A DNA stretch of 64,000 bases, from the NCBI GenBank assembly GCA_900547765.1, contig URIA01000001.1, positions 35,884-99,883 on the forward strand. Reading direction: 5' to 3'. How positions within the stretch are numbered: the stretch's first letter is position 1; each line of letters starts with the position of its first letter. Source of the DNA: an uncultured Collinsella sp. (GTDB taxonomy: Bacteria > Actinomycetota > Coriobacteriia > Coriobacteriales > Coriobacteriaceae). The position numbers were made by a program, and so were the translations under genes. Under the pieces are notes generated by a model. It had not been told where the DNA came from and did not search any database. It saw only the letters and a program-made list of their open reading frames with translations. Shown in pieces: positions 50,806 to 58,824 of the stretch.

Positions 50806-51951
50806 ATGGACCTTGCCGATATTCGCCAGACCATCGATGGCATCGACACCATGCTCCTCAACAGCTTTGTCGAGCGCATGGACATTGCCACCGAGGTCGC
50901 CAAGTCAAAAATCGAGATGGGCAAGGCCGTCTTCGACCCCGCCCGTGAGCGCTCCAAGCTCAACAACCTCGCCAGCCGCGCGCCCGAGCGCTACGAGGCG
51001 CAAACTATCACCCTGTTCCGTCTCCTCATGAGCATGAGCAAGGCCGAGCAGCAGCGCTACATCAACGAGCTCAAGGGCATCACCGTCTCGCAAAAGGCCC
51101 ACGCCACGGCCGTGGCCTTTGACACACCCTTCCCCCAGACGGCCACCGTCGCCTGTCAGGGCGTTGAGGGCGCTTACAGTCAAATCGCCGCGTGCAAGCT
51201 CTTCGACGTGCCCGACATCGCGTTTTTCGAGACCTTCGAGGGCGTCATGTGCGCCGTGCGCGACGGCTTCTGCGAGTTTGGCGTGCTGCCCATCGAAAAC
51301 TCCACCGCCGGCTCGGTCAACGCCGTCTACGACCTGCTCGCCCAGTTCGACTTCCACATCGTGCGCTCGCTTCGCCTCAAAATCGACCACAACCTGCTCG
51401 TCAAGCCCGGCACCAAGCTTGCGGACGTGCACGAGGTCTACAGCCACGGCCAGGCCATTGCCCAATGCGCCGGCTTTATCGAGGCGCACGACCTGCACGC
51501 CACCAAGTACCCCAACACGGCCATGTCGGCCGAGATGGTCACCAGCTCCGAGCGCACCGATGTTGCCGCCATCGCATCGCGCAGCTGCGCGGCACTCTAT
51601 GGCCTGGAGGTGCTGGAGCCCAACATCCAGGACTCGGACAACAACTACACGCGCTTTGTCGTCATCAGCCGCGAGCCACGCGTCTACCCCGGCGCCAACC
51701 GCACATCGCTCATGATCACCACGGCCAACGAGCCGGGCGCCCTCTACCGCGTGCTCGAGCGCTTTTACGCGCTCAACATCAACCTCATCAAGCTCGAAAG
51801 CCGCCCCATCCCCGGCCACGACTTTGAGTTTATGTTCTACTTCGACCTGGACTGCCCCTTTGGCAGCAAGGCACTCGACGACTTGCTCGATTCCATCGAC
51901 GACGTGTGCGAGAGCTTCACCTACTTTGGCAGCTACACGGAGGTACTCTAG
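50806..51951 (+). CDS. pheA: bifunctional chorismate mutase / prephenate dehydratase (P-protein)
   Basis: Takes chorismate to prephenate and on to phenylpyruvate. 381 residues from ATG 50806 (AAAGGGG six bases upstream). Residues 1-90 are an AroQ-class chorismate mutase helix domain (RQTIDGIDTMLLNSFVERM; AKSKIEMGKAVFDPARE). Residues ~105-285 are the dehydratase (CQGVEGAYSQIAACKLF; LPIENSTAGSVNAVYDLL; NYTRFVVI). The C-terminal ~90 residues form an ACT domain with ANEPGALYRVLERF and the KLESRPIPG motif that binds phenylalanine, so feedback inhibition is expected. Confidence 0.95.
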   Translation: MDLADIRQTIDGIDTMLLNSFVERMDIATEVAKSKIEMGKAVFDPARERSKLNNLASRAPERYEAQTITLFRLLMSMSKAEQQRYINELKGITVSQKAHATAVAFDTPFPQTATVACQGVEGAYSQIAACKLFDVPDIAFFETFEGVMCAVRDGFCEFGVLPIENSTAGSVNAVYDLLAQFDFHIVRSLRLKIDHNLLVKPGTKLADVHEVYSHGQAIAQCAGFIEAHDLHATKYPNTAMSAEMVTSSERTDVAAIASRSCAALYGLEVLEPNIQDSDNNYTRFVVISREPRVYPGANRTSLMITTANEPGALYRVLERFYALNINLIKLESRPIPGHDFEFMFYFDLDCPFGSKALDDLLDSIDDVCESFTYFGSYTEVL

Positions 51952-53202
51952 ATGACCGATACCGCCGCAACCCGCCCCTACGGCGTACTGGGCCGCGTGT
52001 TGGGCCACAGCTACACCCCGACCATCTACAAGGAGCTCGCGGGGCTCGAGTACGTACGATTTGAGCGCGAGCCCGAGGATCTTGAGGCCTTTATGACAGG
52101 CGACGAATGGGAGGGCACCAACGTGACCATCCCCTACAAGCGCGCCGTCATGGACTACCTGGACGAGCTGAGCCCACTCGCCGAGCGCATGGGAAACGTC
52201 AACACCATCACGCGCCTGCCCGACGGCCGCCTGCGCGGCGATAATACCGACTACTTCGGTTTTCAGTGCCTGGTCGAGGAGCTGGGGGTTGATGTTGCCG
52301 GCAAGAAGGCTCTCGTGCTCGGAGCCACCGGCGGCGCGGGTACTACGGCCAGTATGGTGCTCGGCGATCTGGGCGCCACCGTCGTGCCCGTGGGCCGCAC
52401 AAGCGAGGTCAATTACAGCAACATCGCTCAGCAGTCCGATGCAACGCTGCTCGTCAACTGCACGCCCGCCGGTATGTTCCCCCACTGCCCCGACGCTCCC
52501 TGCACGCTCGAAGGCCTCGATGCGCTCGAGGGCGTCATCGACATTGTCTACAACCCCGCCCGCACGGGTCTGATGCTCGAGGCCGAGCGCCGCGGCATCC
52601 CCTGCATCGGCGGCCTGCTCATGCTTGTTGCCCAGGCGGCACAGGCTGTAGAGCGTTACACCGGCCAAGCTACCCCGCGTAAGCGTATCTTGGACGTAAC
52701 GGAGCGTCTGTCCCGCCGCGAGCAGAACATCGCGCTGATTGGCATGCCGGGCTCGGGCAAGACCCGCGTGGGCGAGCAGATCGCCCAGCTCACGGGTCGC
52801 GAGCACATCGACTTGGATCGCGCGCTCGAGGAGCGTCTGGGCATGCCCTGTGCCGACTTTATCGTCGAGCGCGGCGAGGCGGCCTTCCGCGAACAGGAGA
52901 CGGCTGCGCTGGCCGACATCTCCAAGCGCAGCGGCCTGGTGCTCTCCACCGGCGGCGGCGTGGTCACACGCGACGAGAACTACCCGCTGCTGCACCAGAA
53001 CAGCCAGATTGTGATGCTCAACCGCAAGCTCGACGAGCTCGCCCACAAGGGCCGCCCCATCACCGCGCGCGACGGGATCGATAAGCTGGCCGAGCAGCGC
53101 ATGCCACGCTACCGCGCCTGGGCCGACTACATCATCGACTCACGCGATTGCGCCGCCAACACCGCCCAAGCCCTCCTCGACACCCTCCCATCCGCTCTCT
53201 AA
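51952..53202 (+). CDS. aroE-aroK: fused shikimate dehydrogenase - shikimate kinase
   Basis: One 416-residue chain covering steps 4 and 5 of the pathway. Residues 1-245: shikimate dehydrogenase with GRVLGHSYTPTIY, NVTIPYK (catalytic Lys), DNTDYFGF and the NADP loop LGATGGAGTTASM. Residues ~258-416: shikimate kinase with Walker A GMPGSGKT, DLDRALEERLG, ERGEAAFREQE and STGGGVVTRDE. No stop or frameshift separates the halves. The ATG directly abuts the pheA stop. Confidence 0.95.
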   Translation: MTDTAATRPYGVLGRVLGHSYTPTIYKELAGLEYVRFEREPEDLEAFMTGDEWEGTNVTIPYKRAVMDYLDELSPLAERMGNVNTITRLPDGRLRGDNTDYFGFQCLVEELGVDVAGKKALVLGATGGAGTTASMVLGDLGATVVPVGRTSEVNYSNIAQQSDATLLVNCTPAGMFPHCPDAPCTLEGLDALEGVIDIVYNPARTGLMLEAERRGIPCIGGLLMLVAQAAQAVERYTGQATPRKRILDVTERLSRREQNIALIGMPGSGKTRVGEQIAQLTGREHIDLDRALEERLGMPCADFIVERGEAAFREQETAALADISKRSGLVLSTGGGVVTRDENYPLLHQNSQIVMLNRKLDELAHKGRPITARDGIDKLAEQRMPRYRAWADYIIDSRDCAANTAQALLDTLPSAL

Positions 53203-53205
53203 CCA

Positions 53206-53244
53206 AAACCACCACAAAGGAGACAGGCACCTTTGTGGTGGTTT
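53206..53244 (+). terminator. 15-bp perfect hairpin between aroE-aroK and aroQ
   Basis: Arms 53206-53220 and 53230-53244 are perfectly complementary with a 9-base loop; only TTTCTC follows. It starts three bases after the aroE-aroK stop. Partial terminator or mRNA-stability element that could lower aroQ expression. Confidence 0.6.
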
Positions 53245-53266
53245 CTCGACTGCAAAGGAAGCAACC

Positions 53267-53704
53267 ATGAAAGCACTCGTCATCAACGGCCCCAACCTCA
53301 ACATGTTAGGTATTCGCGAGCCGGGCATCTATGGCAGCGACAACTATGACCGATTAGTGCAGATCTGCCAGGAAGCGGGCGCCGCACAGGGTTTCGACGA
53401 GGTCGAGGTCTTCCAGTCTAACCACGAGGGCAGCATCGTCGACAAGATCCAGGAGGCTTACGGCAAGGTCGACGGCATCGTCATCAACCCGGCAGCCTAC
53501 ACGCACACGAGCGTCGCGATCCTGGACGCCCTCAAGGCCGTCGCCATCCCCGCCGTCGAGGTCCACATCAGCGCCGTCGAAACCCGCGAGGACTTCCGCC
53601 AGGTGAGCTACGCACGCCTAGCCTGCTTCGCCACCATCACCGGCGAAGGTCTGCAGGGCTACGCCCACGCGCTGGAGCTGCTGAAAGAGCATCTTGAGAA
53701 GTAG
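53267..53704 (+). CDS. aroQ: 3-dehydroquinate dehydratase, type II
   Basis: Dehydrates 3-dehydroquinate to 3-dehydroshikimate. 145 residues with the type II hallmarks NGPNLNMLGIREP, the flexible loop Arg/Tyr, QSNHEGSIVDKI, INPAAYTHTSVAILDAL and the catalytic-region EVHISAVETREDFR. AAAGGAAG precedes the ATG. Its last 16 codons (53657-53704) are imperfectly duplicated at 55317-55361, beyond the next two genes. Confidence 0.97.
   Translation: MKALVINGPNLNMLGIREPGIYGSDNYDRLVQICQEAGAAQGFDEVEVFQSNHEGSIVDKIQEAYGKVDGIVINPAAYTHTSVAILDALKAVAIPAVEVHISAVETREDFRQVSYARLACFATITGEGLQGYAHALELLKEHLEK
53657..53704 (+). repeat. direct repeat, left copy (aroQ 3' end)
   Basis: Left arm of a direct repeat with 55317-55361, offset exactly 1660 bases. 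Bases 53663-53687 are identical to 55323-55347 (25 of 25); flanking bases differ mainly at third codon positions. Confidence 0.9.
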
Positions 53705-53753
53705 TCTCGCAGACAAACTTATCAACGCCGATCCGCGCGCCAATAAAGCCAGC

Positions 53754-53795
53754 GCCGGCAGCAGCAATCCCGCTGCTGCCGGCAATTTATTACTG
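53754..53795 (+). terminator. intrinsic terminator after aroQ
   Basis: 12-bp perfect stem (53754-53765 with 53772-53783), 6-base loop, followed by AATTTATTA. Ends the aromatic operon; the U-tract is broken. Confidence 0.75.
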
Positions 53796-53798
53796 GCT

Positions 53799-53804
53799 TA
53801 TAAT
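53799..53804 (+). promoter_or_regulatory. -10 element of the two-gene islet
   Basis: Consensus TATAAT, 32 bases before the first islet gene. No good -35 at the proper distance; the preceding terminator arm occupies that position. Confidence 0.5.
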
Positions 53805-53835
53805 CGTTGCAGTCACACAACGTCTGGAGACCCAC

Positions 53836-54285
53836 ATGCTGAGCATTCACCTGGGAGATTACCCCGGTTCTATCTACGATACCGAGACCTATTTTAGGAA
53901 CTCGTACCTGGATTCCTGGTTCGAAGATCCCCTGTCTGCGCAGATGATTAAAGGTGTTGACGGTTCAGAGCTCATCGGCCCTCACAACATCATCAGCAAA
54001 CAGCTCGGTTCGATTACGCCCCTCGAACTATCCGGCGGCGTTAAGACGCTGCTGCTGGTGCGTAACCTCCCAAACATGGTGTTCAACGCATCCACCTGCG
54101 GCGACAATTGCGCCCGCTGGCTGCTCAAAATTGGCAAAGAACAGGATGTGCTGGTAACCCTTTACCACATCATGAAGTTCCCCTGGAAGCGTTTCGAAAT
54201 TCGCATCAATAACGACGGCCGCATCGTCAGAAACATGCAGGAGTTTGTTGGCGCCACGAATGACTTTTTGGATGTTGATGAGTAA
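53836..54285 (+). CDS. DUF4869-like protein, first gene of islet
   Basis: 149 residues, ATG with CTGGAG seven bases upstream. No signal peptide or membrane segment. Resembles the DUF4869 family of gut bacteria in the stretch HLGDYPGSIYDTETYF, in ELSGGVKTLLLV and in CGDNCARWLLKI; that family has no known function. The two Cys in STCGDNC are close enough to bind a metal or form a disulfide, but this is speculation. The stop shares one base with the next start (TAATG), so the two proteins are made together. Base composition is visibly poorer in G+C than the aro genes. Confidence 0.7.
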   Translation: MLSIHLGDYPGSIYDTETYFRNSYLDSWFEDPLSAQMIKGVDGSELIGPHNIISKQLGSITPLELSGGVKTLLLVRNLPNMVFNASTCGDNCARWLLKIGKEQDVLVTLYHIMKFPWKRFEIRINNDGRIVRNMQEFVGATNDFLDVDE

Positions 54286-55286
54286 TGAAAGGAACTCACA
54301 CCGTCGTTGTTGAGCGTGCAAAAGTCAAATACACACTCACATTCAAACGCAATATCTCATTCATCCGCGGCAATAGCGGCACCGGCAAAACGACGCTCAT
54401 CTCGATGATTCGCGACTACAACGATCGCGGGCCGGAGAGCGGCGTCACGCTCAGTTGCGACGTTCCCTGCGAAACGCTTTCCGGTAGGCGTTGGGAGCGC
54501 GAGCTTTCGATTATCGAGGACTCTATCGTCTTTCTGGATGAAGGCAACGAGTTTATCTACTCGAAAGACTTCGCCAGAGCGGTCAACGGGTCATCGAACT
54601 ACTTTGTTCTGATATCCCGACGCGATGCCAACGAACTCCCCTACAGCGTCGACGAGATCCTAAAACTGGTCAACACGACGAGCAAGGTAATCAATGGACG
54701 CAAAAGCGACAAGCGTTTTTACTCGGTGACCAAACCAGTATATGATCACACGGCAAACATGCTTTACCAGGATCTTAACGTAGGGTTCGACAAACCCGAT
54801 GCCGTGGTTGTGGAAGACAGCAAGTCTGGTTATCAGTTTTACAACGCTCTTTGTAACCGTCTGGAGATCCCTTGCTACACCGCCACCGGCGTGGCGAATC
54901 TAAAGCGAACGATTCACGAATGCCCCGAACAAAATGTGCTTGCCATTGGAGACGGAGCGGCATTCGGTCCTTATATCGAAAAGGCGCTGGGGCAGCGCGT
55001 TTACAAGAATGTTCGCCTGTTCCTCCCGGAATCGTTCGAGTGGACACTCCTGCGCTCCGGACTTATCCCCAGCAACGATATACCAAAGATCCTCGAGGAC
55101 CCCTCGAGCTATATCGAAAGCCGCAACTACCTAAGTTGGGAGCGGTTCTTCACCGATGTGCTGGTCAAATTCTCAGCAGAAACGCGCTACGCTTACAAAA
55201 AGGCACGCCTCAACGAGCAATACCTAAAACCACAGGCAGTGAATGCAGTCACAAAAGTTTTGCCCGAGTGCTTGAGGGCAGAATAG
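54285..55286 (+). CDS. P-loop ATPase with possible TOPRIM-like C-terminal half, second gene of islet
   Basis: 333 residues. Walker A GNSGTGKT at 29-36 very near the N-terminus; Walker B IVFLDE at 81-86; ISRRDANELPY at about 109-119 could hold a sensor Arg. The ATPase domain is short (about 160 residues). The second half has VVVEDSKSGYQFY and about 40 residues later VLAIGDGAAFG, an acidic pattern reminiscent of TOPRIM/OLD nucleases but not a clear match. No membrane segment. Paired and coupled with the DUF4869-like gene; no exact function can be named. AAA-plus-nuclease pairs are common in phage defence, which is the working guess. Confidence 0.6.
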   Translation: MKGTHTVVVERAKVKYTLTFKRNISFIRGNSGTGKTTLISMIRDYNDRGPESGVTLSCDVPCETLSGRRWERELSIIEDSIVFLDEGNEFIYSKDFARAVNGSSNYFVLISRRDANELPYSVDEILKLVNTTSKVINGRKSDKRFYSVTKPVYDHTANMLYQDLNVGFDKPDAVVVEDSKSGYQFYNALCNRLEIPCYTATGVANLKRTIHECPEQNVLAIGDGAAFGPYIEKALGQRVYKNVRLFLPESFEWTLLRSGLIPSNDIPKILEDPSSYIESRNYLSWERFFTDVLVKFSAETRYAYKKARLNEQYLKPQAVNAVTKVLPECLRAE

Positions 55287-55316
55287 CCAAACCCTTCGAA
55301 ACAGCACAAAGCCCAA

Positions 55317-55361
55317 GGCTATGCCCACGCGCTGGAGCTGCTGAAAGGGCAGCTCGAATAA
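55317..55361 (+). pseudogene. duplicated 3' end of aroQ (fragment; right direct repeat)
   Basis: Encodes GYAHALELLKGQLE then stop, matching the aroQ C-terminus GYAHALELLKEHLEK. 25 identical bases (55323-55347). No upstream part of aroQ is present, and a stop/TAA pair follows. It marks the right edge of the two-gene islet. Confidence 0.88.
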
Positions 55362-55845
55362 TAAACCTACGGAACGAATGATATCCCTAATGATTACGTG
55401 CACAGTCAAATCCGGAAGTATGCGGCAAAATCCTAAGGGGCCGACACACCAGATAGCGACACCGCTTTTACCTGCGGTTTCTTTATTCGATAAGAGCGGC
55501 GTGCTTGGGAGTTGCGGAATTTACCCCGCACTTCCGGTGGGCGTTTTCGGAAGTGCGGGGTAAAACCGAGATCTGTCGACCAGACCCCGGTTTTACGCTT
55601 CCGTGACCTGCGGTTTTGTTACAAAAAATCGTGTTATGCTCGGCGGTTTCCGATTTTTCCCCGCACTTCCGAAAAGCGTTGCTAAAACGGAGGGTGCTAA
55701 AACGAAAACGCGGTCAAATGTCCCTCGGGAAATAGCCCCTAAAACACTGAAACCGCATTTAGGCGGTTTCCGCAGGCCATTCAAGACGAACCATCCGAAA
55801 GACAAAGAACCGTCCCCCGCATCGACTGAAAGCACAAGGGAGGTA
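55362..55845. repeat. repeat-rich non-coding stretch
   Basis: 484 bases without a convincing gene. A perfect 17-bp inverted repeat (55520-55536 with 55548-55564, 11-base loop) contains CCCCGCACTTCCG, and a third copy of that 13-mer is at 55659-55671, with TTTT before and AAAA after as in the middle copy. A nested TAAAACCG/CGGTTTTA hairpin is at about 55561-55595. ACCTGCGGTTT occurs twice (near 55469 and 55606), GGCGGTTTCCG twice (near 55642 and 55762) and GCTAAAACG twice (55681, 55696). Short ORFs crossing it share no family features. Confidence 0.6.
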
Positions 55846-56833
55846 TTACGCCTTTTTGATTACGTATGCTAACCCGATATCGCAGGCGCAGTGTACGATT
55901 GATGCGAAGAGCCACGATGCTGGCAGTGTCATGAGTAACGGCATGGTCTGCCAGGGGATAAACCAATCAACTGCATGGATCGCAAAGATCGCCAGGCTGG
56001 CTTGTCCGCAAAACACGAGCCCTCGCTCAAGAACGCCCAAGACCGAAACGTCCTTCAGCTTCTCCACGGCCATAGAAACCCAACATACGCAGTAACTGCC
56101 AGCGAGAGCGGCAATCGTAGCAATAATAAACCCATCCACGCGGCGGCTCGAAAGCTCAAGCCCGCTCAGCGCGGCAAGGACAAGCCAAGCAACACCGACT
56201 CCAATAAACATCAGCGGCTTGCTCACGCTCGGCTCCAGCCCCCTTTGACGCACTGTATAGCCAACCCACATCAGCAACACAATGTAGCAGCTCAGATCAA
56301 GATCGAGCGGCAGGTAAACACCCATAAAGCGAGATACACTCAAGCCGCAGAAAGCTATTGCAGCACAAACAACGCCTTGCCAGACAACCCCAACTTCACG
56401 CCCATCAAACAGCCGCACCAGCGCATTAAACAACAGGCGCGACGTAAACAGCGCCGCCAAAAAACCATGACATGCCGACGGCAGCAACACCAAGCCCAGG
56501 CACATCAACGCCCGAGGCAAACACGAGCGTCTCAAGCCCGCCGGCAAGCGCACCGCCCGTCAATGGAGCCCCGCTCATCAAGAACGACGGCACCTGCCAG
56601 GCCAGTGCAAGAATCACATACGGCACCAGCAGGCGCGACACCGAACCGCTCAACAGTTCGCGCCACGGCTTGGGCCTAAACGTGTACCCGGCAAGAATAA
56701 AGAACACCGGCATGTGAAACGAGAAGATGGCATGCCGCAAAGGAGAGGAATTTGGGACCGTGTGTCCCACAATGACCAGAATAATTGCAATCCCCTTTGC
56801 AATATCAATCCAGTCGAGCCTTTTGGTCCCCAT
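55846..56833 (-). pseudogene. acyltransferase family 3 (fucose O-acetylase-like), frameshifted
   Basis: The N-terminal frame (from ATG 56833, GAAGGG upstream) reads KRLDWIDIAKGIAIILVIVGHT and FHMPVFFILAGYTF, the start of membrane O-acyltransferases of the COG3594 kind. It runs out of frame after GMSWF at a run of six T on the minus strand (56459-56464). One T fewer would join it to the downstream frame, which continues LAALFTSRLLFNALVRLF and more membrane helices to 55846, giving about 328 residues, the normal size. It would acetylate surface sugars. Either a recent pseudogene, a slip-prone switch or a sequencing error. Confidence 0.8.
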
Positions 56834-56865
56834 AGCACACCCTTCAAAGCCGCACAGCACAAGAC

Positions 56866-56899
56866 GAAAAAAGCCCAGACCACCAAGCGGTCCGGGCTT
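56866..56899 (-). terminator. intrinsic terminator of tRNA-Arg(UCU)
   Basis: 11-bp stem fully paired in RNA (56871-56881 with 56889-56899, one G-U) followed by TTTTTT on the minus strand. Confidence 0.9.
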
Positions 56900-56908
56900 A
56901 ATAAACGA

Positions 56909-56985
56909 TGGTGCTCCATGGCGGATTCGAACCGTCGACCTTGGGATTAGAAGTCCCCTGCTCTATCCAACTGAGCTAATGGAGC
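56909..56985 (-). tRNA. tRNA-Arg (anticodon UCU), CCA encoded
   Basis: 77 bases: acceptor GCTCCAT/ATGGAGC, D arm AGCTCAGTTGGATAGAGC, anticodon loop CTTCTAA with anticodon UCU, T arm with GGTTCGAATCC, encoded CCA. The top pair of the anticodon stem (27-43) is a G-A mismatch. Reads AGA. A TATAAT (57032-57037) lies 46 bases upstream on the same strand. Confidence 0.94.
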
Positions 56986-57039
56986 AAATAACCGCACGCC
57001 CGAGCACGCGCACGCGTGCCAGGCACAAGTAATTATAAC

Positions 57040-57807
57040 CTAGTTGAACTGCTCGCGGTACGCCTTGCAGACCTCATCAACCGGGCCGTCCATGCGAAGG
57101 TCACCCTTCTCAATCCAGACAGCACGCTGGCAAATGCGCTCGACCTGCTCCATGGAGTGCGAAACGAACAGAACCGTCACGTCGCCGCTCTGGATAAAGT
57201 GTTGAATACGCGCCTCGCACTTCTGCTGAAAGAACACGTCGCCAACGGAGAGCGTCTCATCAACGATCAGAATATCGGGCTCGGTAATCGTGGCGATTGC
57301 AAAGGCGATACGCGCGACCATGCCCGAGGAGAAGTTCTTAAGTGGCATGTCGACAAAGTTCTGCAGCTCAGCGAACTCGATAATGCCGTCAAAGTTGGCA
57401 TCGATGAATTCCTTGGTATAACCGAGCAGCGCACCGTTTAGATAAATGTTCTCACGCGCCGTCAGCTCGGGGTCAAAGCCAGCGCCAAGCTCAATCAGCG
57501 GTGCGATGTTGCCATGCACCTTAACGCTGCCCTCGCTGGGCTCGAGCACGCCGGCGATAATCTTGAGCATCGTAGACTTGCCGGAACCATTGGTGCCCAC
57601 CAGGCCCACGACCTCGCCGCGATGAATATCAAACGAGATATGCTTGAGCGCCCTAAATTCCTCAAAGAACAGCTCGTGCTTGGCAAGCTTGATGAAGTAC
57701 TCCTTGAGGTTGGTCAGCGACTCGGACGCCATGTTAAAGATCATGGTGACGTCGTCGACCTCGACAGCCAGAGGCTGCTCGCTGTAATCAACAACAGATT
57801 CAGTCAT
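57040..57807 (-). CDS. tagH: polysaccharide/teichoic acid ABC exporter, ATP-binding subunit
   Basis: 255 residues from ATG 57807 (AAGGAG seven bases upstream). Walker A GTNGSGKST, a Q-loop region GAGFDPELTARENIYLNG typical for TagH/RfbE-type exporters, signature FSSGMVARIAFAI and Walker B ILIVDETLSVGD. There is no extra C-terminal sugar-binding domain, so the substrate is probably a lipid-linked polymer exported without a chain-end recognition module. Pairs with the permease gene upstream. Confidence 0.92.
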   Translation of the reverse strand: MTESVVDYSEQPLAVEVDDVTMIFNMASESLTNLKEYFIKLAKHELFFEEFRALKHISFDIHRGEVVGLVGTNGSGKSTMLKIIAGVLEPSEGSVKVHGNIAPLIELGAGFDPELTARENIYLNGALLGYTKEFIDANFDGIIEFAELQNFVDMPLKNFSSGMVARIAFAIATITEPDILIVDETLSVGDVFFQQKCEARIQHFIQSGDVTVLFVSHSMEQVERICQRAVWIEKGDLRMDGPVDEVCKAYREQFN

Positions 57808-57818
57808 CACAGCACTCC

Positions 57819-58664
57819 TTAGATGTAGAGGATGAACTTGCGCTCGGACTTATGGAACACGGTGTATCCGATGACAAGCGCAAGGACCGCCCAAGCGGCG
57901 CACATACCAAGCGTCATGAGCGAAGGCGTCGTCTGGAACAGGAAGATGTCACGCATAAACTGCAGGTAGTTGTACATAGGGTTCGCATACACCAAAATAC
58001 GCACGATATGGGGCATCTTCACGACAAAGTCAGTCGTCCAGAAGATGGGCGTGATATAGGTCCATGCCGTGATGACGACGCTCCACAGATGCATAACGTC
58101 GCGGAAGAAGACGGTGAGCGCCGAGAGCATCATGCCCAGACCCATGCAGAAGCACATAAGCAAGAGCAGGCAAACAGGCAGCAGAATGAGGTGCCAAGAA
58201 GGCATAACGCGGAACCACAGCATAACGATGGCAACGGCGACCAGCGAGAAGGCAAAGTTGACCAGCGAGAAGAGCACCTTCTGCACCGGGAAAACCCAAC
58301 GGTGCACCTTGACCTTCTTAAGCAGTGGCGCCGCGCCCACGATCGACGTCAGCGCCTGATTCGTAGACTCGGACATGACGGCAAAGGTGACGTTACCCAC
58401 GATCAAGTACAGCGGGTACATCTCAGGCGTAATAGAGCCGTTGCGACCCTGGGCAAAAATCGTCGAGAACACGATGGCCATGACGATCATCATCAGCAGC
58501 GGGTTGAGCACCGACCATGCGACGCCCAGAACGCTACGGCGATACTTGATCTTAAAATCCTTGGTAACCAGCTGACGAAGGATAAACGCGTCCTTCTCAA
58601 ATTCGTTCTTAGCAAACGTCGCAGGCAGACTGCGAGCTTCTTGTTGCTTTGTCTGATCCGACAC
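57819..58664 (-). CDS. tagG: polysaccharide/teichoic acid ABC exporter, permease subunit
   Basis: ABC-2-type permease, 281 residues, six predicted membrane segments. KDFKIKYRRSVLGVAWSVLNPLLMM is split over the cytoplasmic N-terminal helix and first segment and marks the TagG/RfbA group; the C-terminus ends SERKFILYI. GTG 58664 is the likely start (AAAGGAG eight bases upstream). A -10-like TATACT (58704-58709) precedes it in the divergent gap. Confidence 0.92.
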   Translation of the reverse strand: MSDQTKQQEARSLPATFAKNEFEKDAFILRQLVTKDFKIKYRRSVLGVAWSVLNPLLMMIVMAIVFSTIFAQGRNGSITPEMYPLYLIVGNVTFAVMSESTNQALTSIVGAAPLLKKVKVHRWVFPVQKVLFSLVNFAFSLVAVAIVMLWFRVMPSWHLILLPVCLLLLMCFCMGLGMMLSALTVFFRDVMHLWSVVITAWTYITPIFWTTDFVVKMPHIVRILVYANPMYNYLQFMRDIFLFQTTPSLMTLGMCAAWAVLALVIGYTVFHKSERKFILYI

Positions 58665-58824
58665 GGATGCAACTCCTTTACTCGTAATCGTTGACAAACG
58701 AACAGTATAGACCCGACGGCCATGCAAACGATTCGCGCAACAAAACTGGAGAACTAACCCACATCTTAGGATGCCAGGCGCAAAGGGCTATACTTTCTAG
58801 GATTTAATTCCAAAGGAGCATTGA

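Noticed and set aside
50905..53046. 713-residue minus-strand frame opposite pheA/aroE-aroK
   Set aside because: Shadow frame with no recognisable domain.
55520..55671. CRISPR-like repeats
   Set aside because: The copies differ in orientation and spacing, and there are no regular spacers or cas genes.
55603..55872. 89-residue plus-strand ORF and its minus-strand counterpart in the repeat-rich stretch
   Set aside because: Both run through inverted repeats and lack a ribosome binding site or family features.
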